Assembly (NCBI GenBank): GCA_902789735.1
Contig: CADAOZ010000001.1
Location: 62,001-126,000 of the forward strand
Length of the DNA: 64,000 nt
From: an uncultured Lachnospiraceae bacterium
GTDB taxonomy: Bacteria; Bacillota; Clostridia; Lachnospirales; Lachnospiraceae
Direction of reading: 5' to 3'
Position numbers and translations under genes: made by a program. How positions within the stretch are numbered: position 1 is the stretch's first letter; every line of letters starts with the position of its first letter. Below the pieces are notes generated by a model. The model saw only the letters and a list, made by a program, of their open reading frames with translations, did no database searches and was not told the DNA's origin. Positions 17,786-26,053 of this stretch are shown one piece after another.

Positions 17786-18463
17786 ATGGCCATTCAAGAT
17801 TATACCGTTGCCGGGTTATATGACCTGAGCCAGACCATTGCAGCAGATTTGTTCAAAGACGTGACCTATCCCTGGGAGGCCCTGGCCGGCATCAGCGATT
17901 TTATCATTGAGCTGGGCAGGACCCTGCCCGAAGACAGATTTGAGAAGCGTGGGGAGAATATCTGGGTGGCAAAGAGCGCCAAAGTGTTTGATTCGGCTTA
18001 CATCGGCGGCCCCTGCATCATTGATGAGGAAGCCGAGATCCGTCAGTGCGCCTTTATCCGCGGTTCTGCCATTGTGGGCAAAAAAGCGGTCGTAGGCAAC
18101 TCCACCGAGCTCAAGAACGTGGTCCTTTTCGACCTGGTCCAGGTGCCCCATTACAATTATGTGGGCGACAGTATCCTGGGCGTCCATGCGCATATGGGAG
18201 CCGGTTCCATTACCTCCAATGTCAAGGCCGACAATAAGGCGGTCGTGATCCATGACGGCGATGAGCAGATGGAGACCGGCAGGCGCAAGATCGGCGCCAT
18301 GCTGGGCGACTATGCCGATATCGGCTGCAACACGGTCCTGAATCCGGGCACTGTGGTAGGCCGCCATACCAATATCTATCCGGTTTCCATGGTCAGAGGC
18401 TGTGTGCCGGCCCATTCCATTTATAAGGACAGGGACCATATCGTGCCCAAGAGAGACGAGTAA
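17786..18463 (+). CDS. Left-handed beta-helix (hexapeptide) protein, GlmU C-domain-like
   Basis: A 225-residue protein with an N-terminal helical region and then hexapeptide repeats from about residue 65 to 205 ('IWVAKSAKVFDSAYI', 'GAMLGDYADIGCNTVLNPG', 'GRHTNIYPVSMVRGCVP'). This is the acyltransferase half of GlmU without the uridylyltransferase domain; such proteins are often labelled UDP-N-acetylglucosamine pyrophosphorylase. 'GSITSNVKADNK' corresponds to the GlmU acetyl-CoA side. The true acceptor is unknown. It is 15 bases ahead of the MutS-like gene, so they are probably co-transcribed. Confidence 0.8.
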   Translation: MAIQDYTVAGLYDLSQTIAADLFKDVTYPWEALAGISDFIIELGRTLPEDRFEKRGENIWVAKSAKVFDSAYIGGPCIIDEEAEIRQCAFIRGSAIVGKKAVVGNSTELKNVVLFDLVQVPHYNYVGDSILGVHAHMGAGSITSNVKADNKAVVIHDGDEQMETGRRKIGAMLGDYADIGCNTVLNPGTVVGRHTNIYPVSMVRGCVPAHSIYKDRDHIVPKRDE

Positions 18464-18478
18464 CAAGGAGAAGCAATC

Positions 18479-20152
18479 TTGACTGTTTATTTGATCATCG
18501 GTACCGTGATCCTCCTCAGCCTGGCCCTTTCCCTGGGGGAAAAGAAGCAGGCGGAGGCGGATGTCTATGAGGATCTGAAGGAGAATTACGGCAAAAAGGC
18601 CCGCCGCAAGGAAATGACGGACGAGCGCTACGCCCAGGTCCCCGGTTATTATAAGCGTCACCTGCAGGCATGCCAGATCGACGATATCACCTGGAACGAC
18701 CTGGATATGGACCGCCTTTTCCGGGCCATGGATTCGACTATGAGCGGCTGCGGCGAGGAATATCTCTATTACCTGCTGCGGACCCCGGCCGGAAAGCCGG
18801 AGGATCTGGCCTTTACGGAGGAACAGCTCAGTTTCGCGGACCGGGACGAGGAAGCCAGGCTGGATCTGCAGATGACCCTGTACAGGCTGGGCCATACCGG
18901 GAAGTATTCCATCTATGATTATATTGAATCTCTGGATAATGTAAAAATCGTGCCCGTATGGCGCCAGTGGATGTCCCTGCTCCTGCCTTTCGCGGCCTTC
19001 GGTTCCATGTTCCTGAGCACCCGTTTCGGGGTCCTGGCCCTGATCGCCGTCCTGGCTTATAACATCATCACCTATTTCCGTCAGAAAGCAGGCATCGATC
19101 CCTACATCGTGACCATGCGCTATCTGCTGCGGATCCTGATGGTGGCGGATGACCTGGGCCGCCAGGAGATCCCTGCTTTCCGGGAGGAAATGGGGGAAAT
19201 GCGGGAAATTATCAAAGACTTCGGCGGCTTCCGCCGGGGCGCCTCTCTGCTGTTCTATAACAGCGATACCGGCAGCAACAATATCATTGACCTGCTGCTG
19301 GACTATATCCGCTTTACCCTGCATCTGGACCTGCTCAAATTCACCTATATGCTGCGGGATGTCCGGGGCCGGCAGGCTCAGGTGGACCGTCTGATCACCA
19401 TCCTGGGGCGCCTGGACGCGGCGGTCTCCATTGCCTCCTGGCGCAGGAGCCTGCCTTATTACTGCAGGCCCGTCTTTGAAGCAGGGGCCGCGGGACCGGA
19501 AGCGGAAAAAATTTATCATCCCCTGCTGGCAGAGCCGGTGGCCAACAGCCTGCGGACCGACAGGCCCGTCCTGCTGACCGGGTCCAACGCTTCCGGCAAG
19601 TCCACCTTCCTCAAGGCCATGGCCCTGGGAGCCCTGCTGGGACAGACCCTGCGGACGGTGCCGGCCGCTGCCTACAGAGCGGACATGTATCAGATCTATT
19701 CCTCCATGGCGCTGCGGGATGACCTGCAGGGCGGGGAGAGTTATTTCATCGTGGAGATCCGCTCCCTGAAACGGATCCTGGACGCGTCCGGAGCCGGCGG
19801 GGGCCGTCCGGTCCTCTGCTTTATCGACGAGGTCCTGCGGGGCACCAACACAGTGGAAAGGATCGCGGCTTCCGCGGAGATCCTGGGCTGCTTCGCCGAC
19901 CGGGGCGTGACCTGCTTCGCGGCCACCCACGATATAGAGCTGACCGGACTTTTACAGGACCGGTTTGAAAATTATCATTTCCAGGAGGACATTGAGGACG
20001 GCAGGGTCGTATTCCATTACCGCCTGCTGCCGGGTCCTTCCGATACCAGGAACGCCATCCGCCTGCTGGAGACCCTGGGCTATGACGCCGCCCTGACGGA
20101 GTCGGCGGAAGCCAGGGCACAGCGTTTCCTGCGGACCGGCACCTGGACCTGA
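18479..20152 (+). CDS. Membrane-anchored MutS-like ATPase
   Basis: A 557-residue protein that has only the MutS core and ATPase parts. Hydrophobic helices lie at residues about 3-19 and 163-200, so it is anchored in the membrane. The ATPase domain has Walker A '[13 protein letters not shown]' near 366, Walker B '[11 protein letters not shown]' near 445 and 'ATHDIELT' near 480. The mismatch-reading N-terminal domain of MutS is missing, so it is not a repair MutS. The biological role is unknown. Start TTG with AAGGAG 8 bases upstream. Gene context (beta-helix protein before, rnhA after) gives little help. Confidence 0.85.
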   Translation: MTVYLIIGTVILLSLALSLGEKKQAEADVYEDLKENYGKKARRKEMTDERYAQVPGYYKRHLQACQIDDITWNDLDMDRLFRAMDSTMSGCGEEYLYYLLRTPAGKPEDLAFTEEQLSFADRDEEARLDLQMTLYRLGHTGKYSIYDYIESLDNVKIVPVWRQWMSLLLPFAAFGSMFLSTRFGVLALIAVLAYNIITYFRQKAGIDPYIVTMRYLLRILMVADDLGRQEIPAFREEMGEMREIIKDFGGFRRGASLLFYNSDTGSNNIIDLLLDYIRFTLHLDLLKFTYMLRDVRGRQAQVDRLITILGRLDAAVSIASWRRSLPYYCRPVFEAGAAGPEAEKIYHPLLAEPVANSLRTDRPVLLTGSNASGKSTFLKAMALGALLGQTLRTVPAAAYRADMYQIYSSMALRDDLQGGESYFIVEIRSLKRILDASGAGGGRPVLCFIDEVLRGTNTVERIAASAEILGCFADRGVTCFAATHDIELTGLLQDRFENYHFQEDIEDGRVVFHYRLLPGPSDTRNAIRLLETLGYDAALTESAEARAQRFLRTGTWT

Positions 20153-20168
20153 AGAAAGTGAACGGATC

Positions 20169-20627
20169 ATGCAGAAAGTGATTTTATATTCCGACGGTTC
20201 CGCCAGAGGCAACCCGGACGGTCCCGGCGGTTACGGGACCATTCTCCAGTATGTGGATTCCAAAGGGCAGCTCCATGAGAAGGAACTGTCCCGGGGGTAT
20301 CCGAAGACCACCAACAACCGGATGGAACTGATGGGCGTCATTGCCGGCCTGGAATGCCTGCGCCGCCCCTGTCAGGTGGAGGTCTATTCGGATTCCCAGT
20401 ATGTGGTCAACGCCTTTAATAAGAACTGGATCGACGCCTGGCAGAAGAACGGCTGGAAGACAGCCGGCAAAGCACCGGTCAAGAACCAGGAGCTCTGGCT
20501 GCGCCTGCTGGAGGCGGCAAAGCCCCATGAGATTACCTTCCACTGGGTCAAAGGCCACGCCGGCCATCCCGAGAATGAGCGCTGCGACCATCTGGCCACA
20601 GCGGCCGCCGACGCCTGCAAAGGCTGA
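20169..20627 (+). CDS. rnhA: Ribonuclease HI
   Basis: Degrades RNA in RNA-DNA hybrids. The 152-residue single-domain protein has all four acidic positions: Asp in '[10 protein letters not shown]', Glu in 'NNRMELMG', Asp in '[11 protein letters not shown]' and Asp in 'NERCDHLA', with the flexible His in 'GHAGHPENE'. It follows the MutS-like gene by 16 bases and precedes dut, likely one transcript. Confidence 0.96.
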   Translation: MQKVILYSDGSARGNPDGPGGYGTILQYVDSKGQLHEKELSRGYPKTTNNRMELMGVIAGLECLRRPCQVEVYSDSQYVVNAFNKNWIDAWQKNGWKTAGKAPVKNQELWLRLLEAAKPHEITFHWVKGHAGHPENERCDHLATAAADACKG

Positions 20628-20665
20628 AAACAGCTCTTATAACAATACAGAAGGAAACAGAACCT

Positions 20666-21103
20666 ATGTCAGAGACCATCAGGATCCGCTATCTCAGCGA
20701 CAAAATTGAAAAGCTCCGGGCCATCGACGGCAAGTCCGACTGGATCGACCTGCGGGCGGCCGAGGATGTGGTCATGAAAAAGGGGGATTTTTATCTGATC
20801 CCGCTGGGCGTGGCCATGCAGCTGCCCGAAGGCTATGAGGCCCATATTGTGCCCCGCAGCTCTACCTTTAAGAATTTCGGGATCATCCAGACCAATCACC
20901 AGGGGGTCATTGACAATTCCTACAGCGGAGACAATGACGAATGGAAAATGGCGGCCCTGGCCATGCGGGACACCGAGATCCATGTCAATGACAGGATCTG
21001 CCAGTTCCGGATCATGAAGCAGCAGCCGCCCATCGTCTTCGAGGAGACGGACAGCCTGGGCGGGCCCGACCGGGGCGGCTTCGGCAGCACCGGCAGGGCC
21101 TGA
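20666..21103 (+). CDS. dut: dUTP diphosphatase
   Basis: Hydrolyses dUTP to dUMP and pyrophosphate, keeping uracil out of DNA. The 145-residue protein carries the five trimeric-dUTPase motifs: 'DLRAAED', 'VPRSST', 'GVIDNSYSG' with the Tyr that stacks on uracil, 'NDRICQFRI', and the glycine-rich 'DRGGFGSTG' tail. An AGAAGGAAA site precedes the ATG. A 6-bp hairpin overlaps its stop codon. Confidence 0.95.
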   Translation: MSETIRIRYLSDKIEKLRAIDGKSDWIDLRAAEDVVMKKGDFYLIPLGVAMQLPEGYEAHIVPRSSTFKNFGIIQTNHQGVIDNSYSGDNDEWKMAALAMRDTEIHVNDRICQFRIMKQQPPIVFEETDSLGGPDRGGFGSTGRA

Positions 21104-21138
21104 TTCCCTGCTTCGCGGTGGCATTTCCCCGTTTCCGG

Positions 21139-21147
21139 TGCTATAAT
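21139..21147 (+). promoter_or_regulatory. Extended -10 promoter for gltX
   Basis: TGC followed by TATAAT (21142-21147); the -35 region is weak. Transcription would start near 21154. Confidence 0.55.
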
Positions 21148-21203
21148 GAGCCACGGTAAGAATGACTGTCCGGGAGACCGGACAGAGGAATGGAGTAAAA
21201 TAT

Positions 21204-22655
21204 ATGAAAATCAGAACCAGATATGCCCCCAGCCCCACAGGGCGTATGCATGTAGGCAACCTTCGTACAGCCCTGTACGCCTATCTGATCGCCAAACATG
21301 AAGGCGGCGATTATATCCTCCGCATCGAGGATACGGACCAGGTCCGTGAGATGGAGGGCGCCGTCGATATCATCAACCGTACCCTGGCCGATACAGGCCT
21401 GATCCCGGACGAAAGCCCCGAAAAGGACGGCGGCGTGGGTCCCTATGTCCAGAGCGAGCGCGTCAAAGCCGGTATTTATGACAAATACGCCAAAGAGCTG
21501 ATCGACCGGGGCGAAGCCTATTACTGCTTCTGCACGCCTGAGCGCCTGGCCACCCTGACGCAGAATGTGGGCGGCAAGGAGATCAACGTTTATGACAAGC
21601 ACTGCCTGCATCTGTCCAAAGAGGAAGTGGAAGAGAAGCTGGCCGCGGGCCTGCCCCATGTCGTCCGCCAGAACACCCCTTCCGAAGGCACGACCTCCTT
21701 CCACGACGAGCTCTACGGCGATATCAGCGTGGACAACGCCGAGCTGGATGATATGATCCTGATCAAATCCGACGGCTATCCCACCTATAACTTTGCCAAC
21801 GTGGTCGACGATCACCTGATGGGCATTACCCATGTAGTGCGCGGCAATGAATATATTTCCTCCACGCCCAAGTACAACCGCCTCTATGAGGCTTTCGGCT
21901 GGGAGATCCCCAAATATATCCACTGCCCTCTGATCACCGACGAAGACCATAAGAAGCTGTCCAAGAGAAGCGGCCATTCCTCCTATGAGGACCTGATCGA
22001 GCAGGGCTTCCTGTCCGAAGCCGTGGTCAACTTCATCGCCCTGCTGGGCTGGTCGCCCGACAGCAACGAGGAGTTCTTCAGCCTGGAAGAGCTGGTCCGG
22101 GAATTTGATTATAAGCGGATCGGCACCTCCCCCGCCGTGTTCGACTTTACCAAGCTGCGCTGGATGAACGGGGAATATCTCAAGAAGATGGATCCCGACA
22201 GATTCTATCAGGAGGCCCTGCCTTATCTGCGCGAGGCCATTACGAAGGATCTGGACCTGCGCCATATCGCGGAGCTGGTCCGGACCAGGATCGAAGTCTA
22301 CCCGGACATCCCCGACATGGTCAGCTTCTTTGAAGCGGTCCCGGCGTATGACACTGCCATGTATACCAACAAAAAGAGCAAGACCAATCCCGAGGTCGCG
22401 CTGAAGATCCTGGAGGAAGTGCTGGACATCCTGTCGGCACAGGACGATTTCTCCAACGACGCCCTCTTTGAGACCCTGAAAGCCTACGGCAAGGACAAAG
22501 GCTATAAGGTCGGCACCGTCATGTGGCCCATCCGCACTGCCGTTTCCGGCAGGCAGACGACCCCTGCGGGCGCTACCGAGATCATGGAGATCCTGGGCAA
22601 AGAGGAATCCCTGGCCAGGATCCGGGCCGGGATCGAAAAGCTCGCCAATGCCTGA
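21204..22655 (+). CDS. gltX: Glutamate--tRNA ligase
   Basis: Class I aminoacyl-tRNA synthetase that charges tRNA-Glu and possibly tRNA-Gln. The 483-residue product has the HIGH-type motif 'APSPTGRMHVGNLRTAL', 'RIEDTDQVRE', and the KMSKS-type 'KKLSKRSGHSS'. The start at 21204 is right after an AGGAATGGAG site; the in-frame ATG at 21162 lies in the leader. The last 8 bases overlap the helicase gene. No T-box is visible upstream. Confidence 0.95.
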   Translation: MKIRTRYAPSPTGRMHVGNLRTALYAYLIAKHEGGDYILRIEDTDQVREMEGAVDIINRTLADTGLIPDESPEKDGGVGPYVQSERVKAGIYDKYAKELIDRGEAYYCFCTPERLATLTQNVGGKEINVYDKHCLHLSKEEVEEKLAAGLPHVVRQNTPSEGTTSFHDELYGDISVDNAELDDMILIKSDGYPTYNFANVVDDHLMGITHVVRGNEYISSTPKYNRLYEAFGWEIPKYIHCPLITDEDHKKLSKRSGHSSYEDLIEQGFLSEAVVNFIALLGWSPDSNEEFFSLEELVREFDYKRIGTSPAVFDFTKLRWMNGEYLKKMDPDRFYQEALPYLREAITKDLDLRHIAELVRTRIEVYPDIPDMVSFFEAVPAYDTAMYTNKKSKTNPEVALKILEEVLDILSAQDDFSNDALFETLKAYGKDKGYKVGTVMWPIRTAVSGRQTTPAGATEIMEILGKEESLARIRAGIEKLANA

Positions 22656-24528
22656 GCGCAGTCAAATGACACAGATGGCCTCCCGTTCCCAGCGGGAGGC
22701 CATTACGCATACCCGCGGCCCCTGTCTGGTCATCGCGGGACCCGGCAGCGGCAAGACCTTCGTCCTGGTCGAACATATCGTTTTTCTGATCGAATCCCTT
22801 CATATCCCCCCTTCCAAAATCCTTGTCCTGACCTTTTCCAGGGCCGCTGCCGGCCAGATGCGGGACAGGTTCCTGCGGCGGATCCGCGCCGCCTCCACTT
22901 CCGTTACCTTCGGAACACTCCACTCTGTTTTCTATCATATCCTGCGGGAGACTTCCGGCAGGCCCTGGCCTGTCATGGAGGAAGCGCAGCGGCGGCGTTT
23001 TGCGGCCATGCTGACCGTAAATCTCTGGCCCGAAAAAAACCTCCGTCCCTCGCCCGACCAGCTCCTGTCTGATATTTCCCGTTACAAATCCTGCGGCGGC
23101 AGGGATTTTGCCCCGTCCGCGGCCGTGGGAGATCCCCGTCTCTTCGCCCGTGCCCTGGCTTCCTATGGGGCCTTTCTGAAAGAATCCTCCTGTATTGATA
23201 TGGATGATATGATCACGGAATGCCGCCTGCTTCTGCAGCGGGACCGGAAAGCCCGCGCCTGTTGGATGTCCCGCTTCCCTTTTCTACTGGTGGACGAATA
23301 CCAGGACATCAACCGGGACCAGTATGCACTGCTGCGTCTTCTGGCCGGAGACCGGGCCAATCTCTTTGCCGTGGGGGATGACGACCAGTCCATCTATGGT
23401 TTCCGGGGATCCGATCCGCGGATCATGACCGGCTTTGAAAGGGATTTTCCGGACTGCCGCCGGATCTTTCTGGAGACCAATTACCGCTGCGGCAGGCCCA
23501 TCGTCAGGAAAGCCGCTCTGGTCATCGGGGAGAACCGGGACCGGATCCCCAAGAAGATCCGGGCCGCTTCCCCGGCAGGGGATCCGGTGGTCCTGCGGGG
23601 CTGGGCGGATGAACGGGAGGAATTCAGCCGCCTGGCCGATGAACTCCAGGCCCTGGACAGGAGAGAGCTGGACGGGACCGCGGTCATCTTCCGCAGTCAC
23701 GCCGGCGAAGCCCTCCTGGCCGGGATCCTGGACCGGCGGCAGATTCCTTTCCGTTGTCAGACCGGCAGCGTCGACCATCTGCGTCTGGAAATCCTCCGGG
23801 ACCTGCTGGCTTTTTACCGGTGCGCGGCGGGGCTTGCGGCAGGACAGGCGGACAGAGCGGACTTTTTCCGGATCATGAACCGGCCGGACCGGGGCCTGGA
23901 CCGGGAACAGTTCGGTACCGGCCGGATCGACAGCCGCCAGCTGGTCCGGATGGCCCGGGGCGGGGACCGTGCGGCGGCCGGCCTGGCAGATCTTCTGGAC
24001 CTGCTGCGTTTTCTGGCATCGGCAGCCCCCGCAGCTTCCATGGACCGCATCTGCCGGGACGGCGGCTGTAGGGAAGCTGTCACGGAGGGCTGTTCTGCCG
24101 GAGCGGCCGTCCGGGCCGCTGCGGTCCTGGCGGAAATGGCCGGAAAAGCCGCTGCCTGTGCCGGCATGGAAGACTGGATCCGCCTGCTGGAGGACGAGTG
24201 CCGGCAGGCGGAGCAGCCCAGGCAGGTTCAGGAGCAGCCGGGAGCAGGGGCCGGGGTCCGCCTGATGACCATGCATGGGGCCAAGGGACTGGAGTTCGAC
24301 CGGGTCTACCTGCCCGAACTCAATGAGGATGTGATCCCCGGCAGACGGGCGGTGACCCGGCAGCAGGTCGAAGAGGAGCGCAGGCTCCTCTATGTGGGCA
24401 TGACCCGTGCCAGAAAGCATCTGGAACTCTGGTACCTGAGCGGGACCCGGCAGAGCCCCCGCAGGCCTTCCCGCTTTCTGAGGGTCCTGGGCGTCCGTTC
24501 CCCGTTCCCGGGACGCAATCTGTCATAA
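22648..24528 (+). CDS. UvrD/Rep-type superfamily 1 DNA helicase
   Basis: A 626-residue ATP-dependent 3'-5' helicase. Motifs in order: Q-motif region 'SQREAITHTRGP', Walker A 'AGPGSGKT' near 33, 'TFSRAAAGQM', Walker B 'LLVDEYQDIN' near 213, motif III 'GDDDQSIYGFRGSDP', motif IV 'LETNYRCGRP', motif V 'TMHGAKGLEFDRVYLPEL' near 540, motif VI 'RRLLYVGMTRARKHLEL'. It is about 100 residues shorter than PcrA/UvrD, mainly in domains 1B/2B and the C-terminus, so it is a compact variant and not the housekeeping PcrA. The ATG overlaps the gltX stop by 8 bases (translational coupling); an internal ATG at 22666 is a possible alternative. Confidence 0.9.
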   Translation: MPERSQMTQMASRSQREAITHTRGPCLVIAGPGSGKTFVLVEHIVFLIESLHIPPSKILVLTFSRAAAGQMRDRFLRRIRAASTSVTFGTLHSVFYHILRETSGRPWPVMEEAQRRRFAAMLTVNLWPEKNLRPSPDQLLSDISRYKSCGGRDFAPSAAVGDPRLFARALASYGAFLKESSCIDMDDMITECRLLLQRDRKARACWMSRFPFLLVDEYQDINRDQYALLRLLAGDRANLFAVGDDDQSIYGFRGSDPRIMTGFERDFPDCRRIFLETNYRCGRPIVRKAALVIGENRDRIPKKIRAASPAGDPVVLRGWADEREEFSRLADELQALDRRELDGTAVIFRSHAGEALLAGILDRRQIPFRCQTGSVDHLRLEILRDLLAFYRCAAGLAAGQADRADFFRIMNRPDRGLDREQFGTGRIDSRQLVRMARGGDRAAAGLADLLDLLRFLASAAPAASMDRICRDGGCREAVTEGCSAGAAVRAAAVLAEMAGKAAACAGMEDWIRLLEDECRQAEQPRQVQEQPGAGAGVRLMTMHGAKGLEFDRVYLPELNEDVIPGRRAVTRQQVEEERRLLYVGMTRARKHLELWYLSGTRQSPRRPSRFLRVLGVRSPFPGRNLS

Positions 24529-24544
24529 ACTGCCGGGTCTGTAT

Positions 24545-24573
24545 TGTCTTTTCCTCCATTTCTGGTTTATTAT
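24545..24573 (+). promoter_or_regulatory. Promoter for the TIR-Sel1 gene
   Basis: TTGTCT (24545-24550), 17-base spacer, TATTAT (24568-24573). It separates the TIR gene from the gltX-helicase unit. Confidence 0.6.
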
Positions 24574-24630
24574 ATAAAAGGAAAATAATGGGTACGTGTT
24601 CCTACGGACCAGTCAACAGGACAGAACAAT

Positions 24631-25899
24631 ATGAAGGCATTTATCAGCTACAATACCAGGGACTATGGAATGGCTTCCCTGCTGCGGGATGAACTGAATA
24701 AAAAATCGGTCGAGTGCTGGATGGCACCGGAATCAATCCCCGGAGGAGATAACTATGCCCAGAGGATCCCCTGGGCCATTCGGAATTCCGATGTATTTAT
24801 CGTATTAGTGTCAGCCTATTCCATGGAGTCCTACTGGGTCCAGAACGAGATCGGCTACGCGGTCAAATGCAGAAAGACTCTGGTCCCGATCCATCTGGAC
24901 AAATCAACGCTGACAGACGCGTTTACATTCATGCTGCTTTCCTGCCAGCTTATAGAGACAGAGGGCAGGATCACGGAAGCGCTGCCGGAAATTCTGAAGG
25001 CGCTGACCGCTGCCGTAAATGAGAATCAGACAAAGGTCCTTAGCGGGGGCGGTACCCGGAGGATCCGCCCTGTTGACAAACCCGGTAAAAAGGAAAAGGG
25101 CGTAAATGAGGATCAGCAGAAGCGGGCGGAGGAGATGGTCCTGGAAGCCGAGCGCTGCTATGACCGGAGGCTGTATGAGCAGGCCTTTTCCCTGTTCAGC
25201 CAGGCGGCCCGGGACGGCAATGCCGAAGCCCAGCTCCATCTGGGCAAATGCCTGCAGCGGGGCCGGGGGACCGCGCCCGATCTGTCCCAGGGCGCTTCCT
25301 GGATTCTGAAAGCGGCGGAGCAGGGCCTGCAGCAGGCCCAGATGTACGCCGGATTCCTGTATCTGAAGGGTCTGGGCGTGCCGGTGGATCCGGTCCTGGC
25401 GGACAGGTTCTTTGAGGAGGCGGACAGAGCCGGGTCTGCGGAAACAGAACTGCAGATCGGACACTTATGCCATTCCGCGGGCCACTATCAGCGGGAAAAG
25501 CACTGGTATGAAAAGGCGGCTGAGCGGGACAGCGCAGACGCTTATTATTTCCTGGGCATCCTGTACCAGAACGGGCAGGGCGTGGAAAGAGATATGAAAA
25601 AAGCCCTGGATCAGTTCCTGCGGGCTTCGGAACGGGGATCTACGGGCGCCGATGAAAGAATCGGCTGGTTCTTCCATAAAGGTTATGTCGTGGCCCAGTC
25701 CAACGCGGACGCCCTGATCTGGTTCCGGCGGGCCGCCAACCGCAATCATAAACTGGGTGAATATGATATGGGCCTGTGCTATGAATACGGCTGGGGCGTG
25801 GAACGGGATCTGCGGGAAGCGGCCAACTGGTATGAAAGGTCCTTCCATCACGGCTACCGGAAAGCCGGGGAAGCCCTGCGGCGTGTCAGCAGGCGCTGA
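24631..25899 (+). CDS. TIR domain protein with Sel1-like repeats
   Basis: A 422-residue soluble protein. Residues 1 to about 130 form a TIR domain: 'KAFISYNTRDYGMASLLRDEL' start, 'WMAPESIPGGDNYAQRI', 'SDVFIVLVSAYSMESYW', and Glu73 in 'VQNEIGYAV', which matches the catalytic Glu of NAD-cleaving bacterial TIR domains. From about residue 170 to the end are seven Sel1-like (TPR-like) repeats of about 36 residues, which usually bind proteins. Bacterial TIR proteins are often NADases in immunity or produce signalling nucleotides; here the sensor side would be the repeats, which is inference. It starts a block of four genes of unknown role. The ribosome site (AGGACAG) is weak. Confidence 0.88.
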   Translation: MKAFISYNTRDYGMASLLRDELNKKSVECWMAPESIPGGDNYAQRIPWAIRNSDVFIVLVSAYSMESYWVQNEIGYAVKCRKTLVPIHLDKSTLTDAFTFMLLSCQLIETEGRITEALPEILKALTAAVNENQTKVLSGGGTRRIRPVDKPGKKEKGVNEDQQKRAEEMVLEAERCYDRRLYEQAFSLFSQAARDGNAEAQLHLGKCLQRGRGTAPDLSQGASWILKAAEQGLQQAQMYAGFLYLKGLGVPVDPVLADRFFEEADRAGSAETELQIGHLCHSAGHYQREKHWYEKAAERDSADAYYFLGILYQNGQGVERDMKKALDQFLRASERGSTGADERIGWFFHKGYVVAQSNADALIWFRRAANRNHKLGEYDMGLCYEYGWGVERDLREAANWYERSFHHGYRKAGEALRRVSRR

Positions 25900-25902
25900 C
25901 AT

Positions 25903-25928
25903 GGCCGGAACGGGGACCCTGTTTCCGG
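25903..25928 (+). terminator. Hairpin after the TIR-Sel1 gene
   Basis: GCCGGAA (25903-25909) pairs with TTCCGGC (25922-25928), with an inner GGG/CCC extension. No T-run follows, so read-through into the next gene is likely. Confidence 0.35.
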
Positions 25929-26053
25929 CAGTCTCAAAAAACAGCAATATACCGGTTTCAAAAGATCTGATCCCGGTCTCCGCCGCCGCAGGGCCGCGGA
26001 TGCCGGGATTTTAAAGAGCAGGCAGCACAGTCTGGCAGGCAGAGAGGAGAGGT

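Noticed and set aside
20628..21203. T-box leader before gltX
   Set aside because: No T-box (GGGTGG...) sequence or long leader is present; the region is mostly dut.
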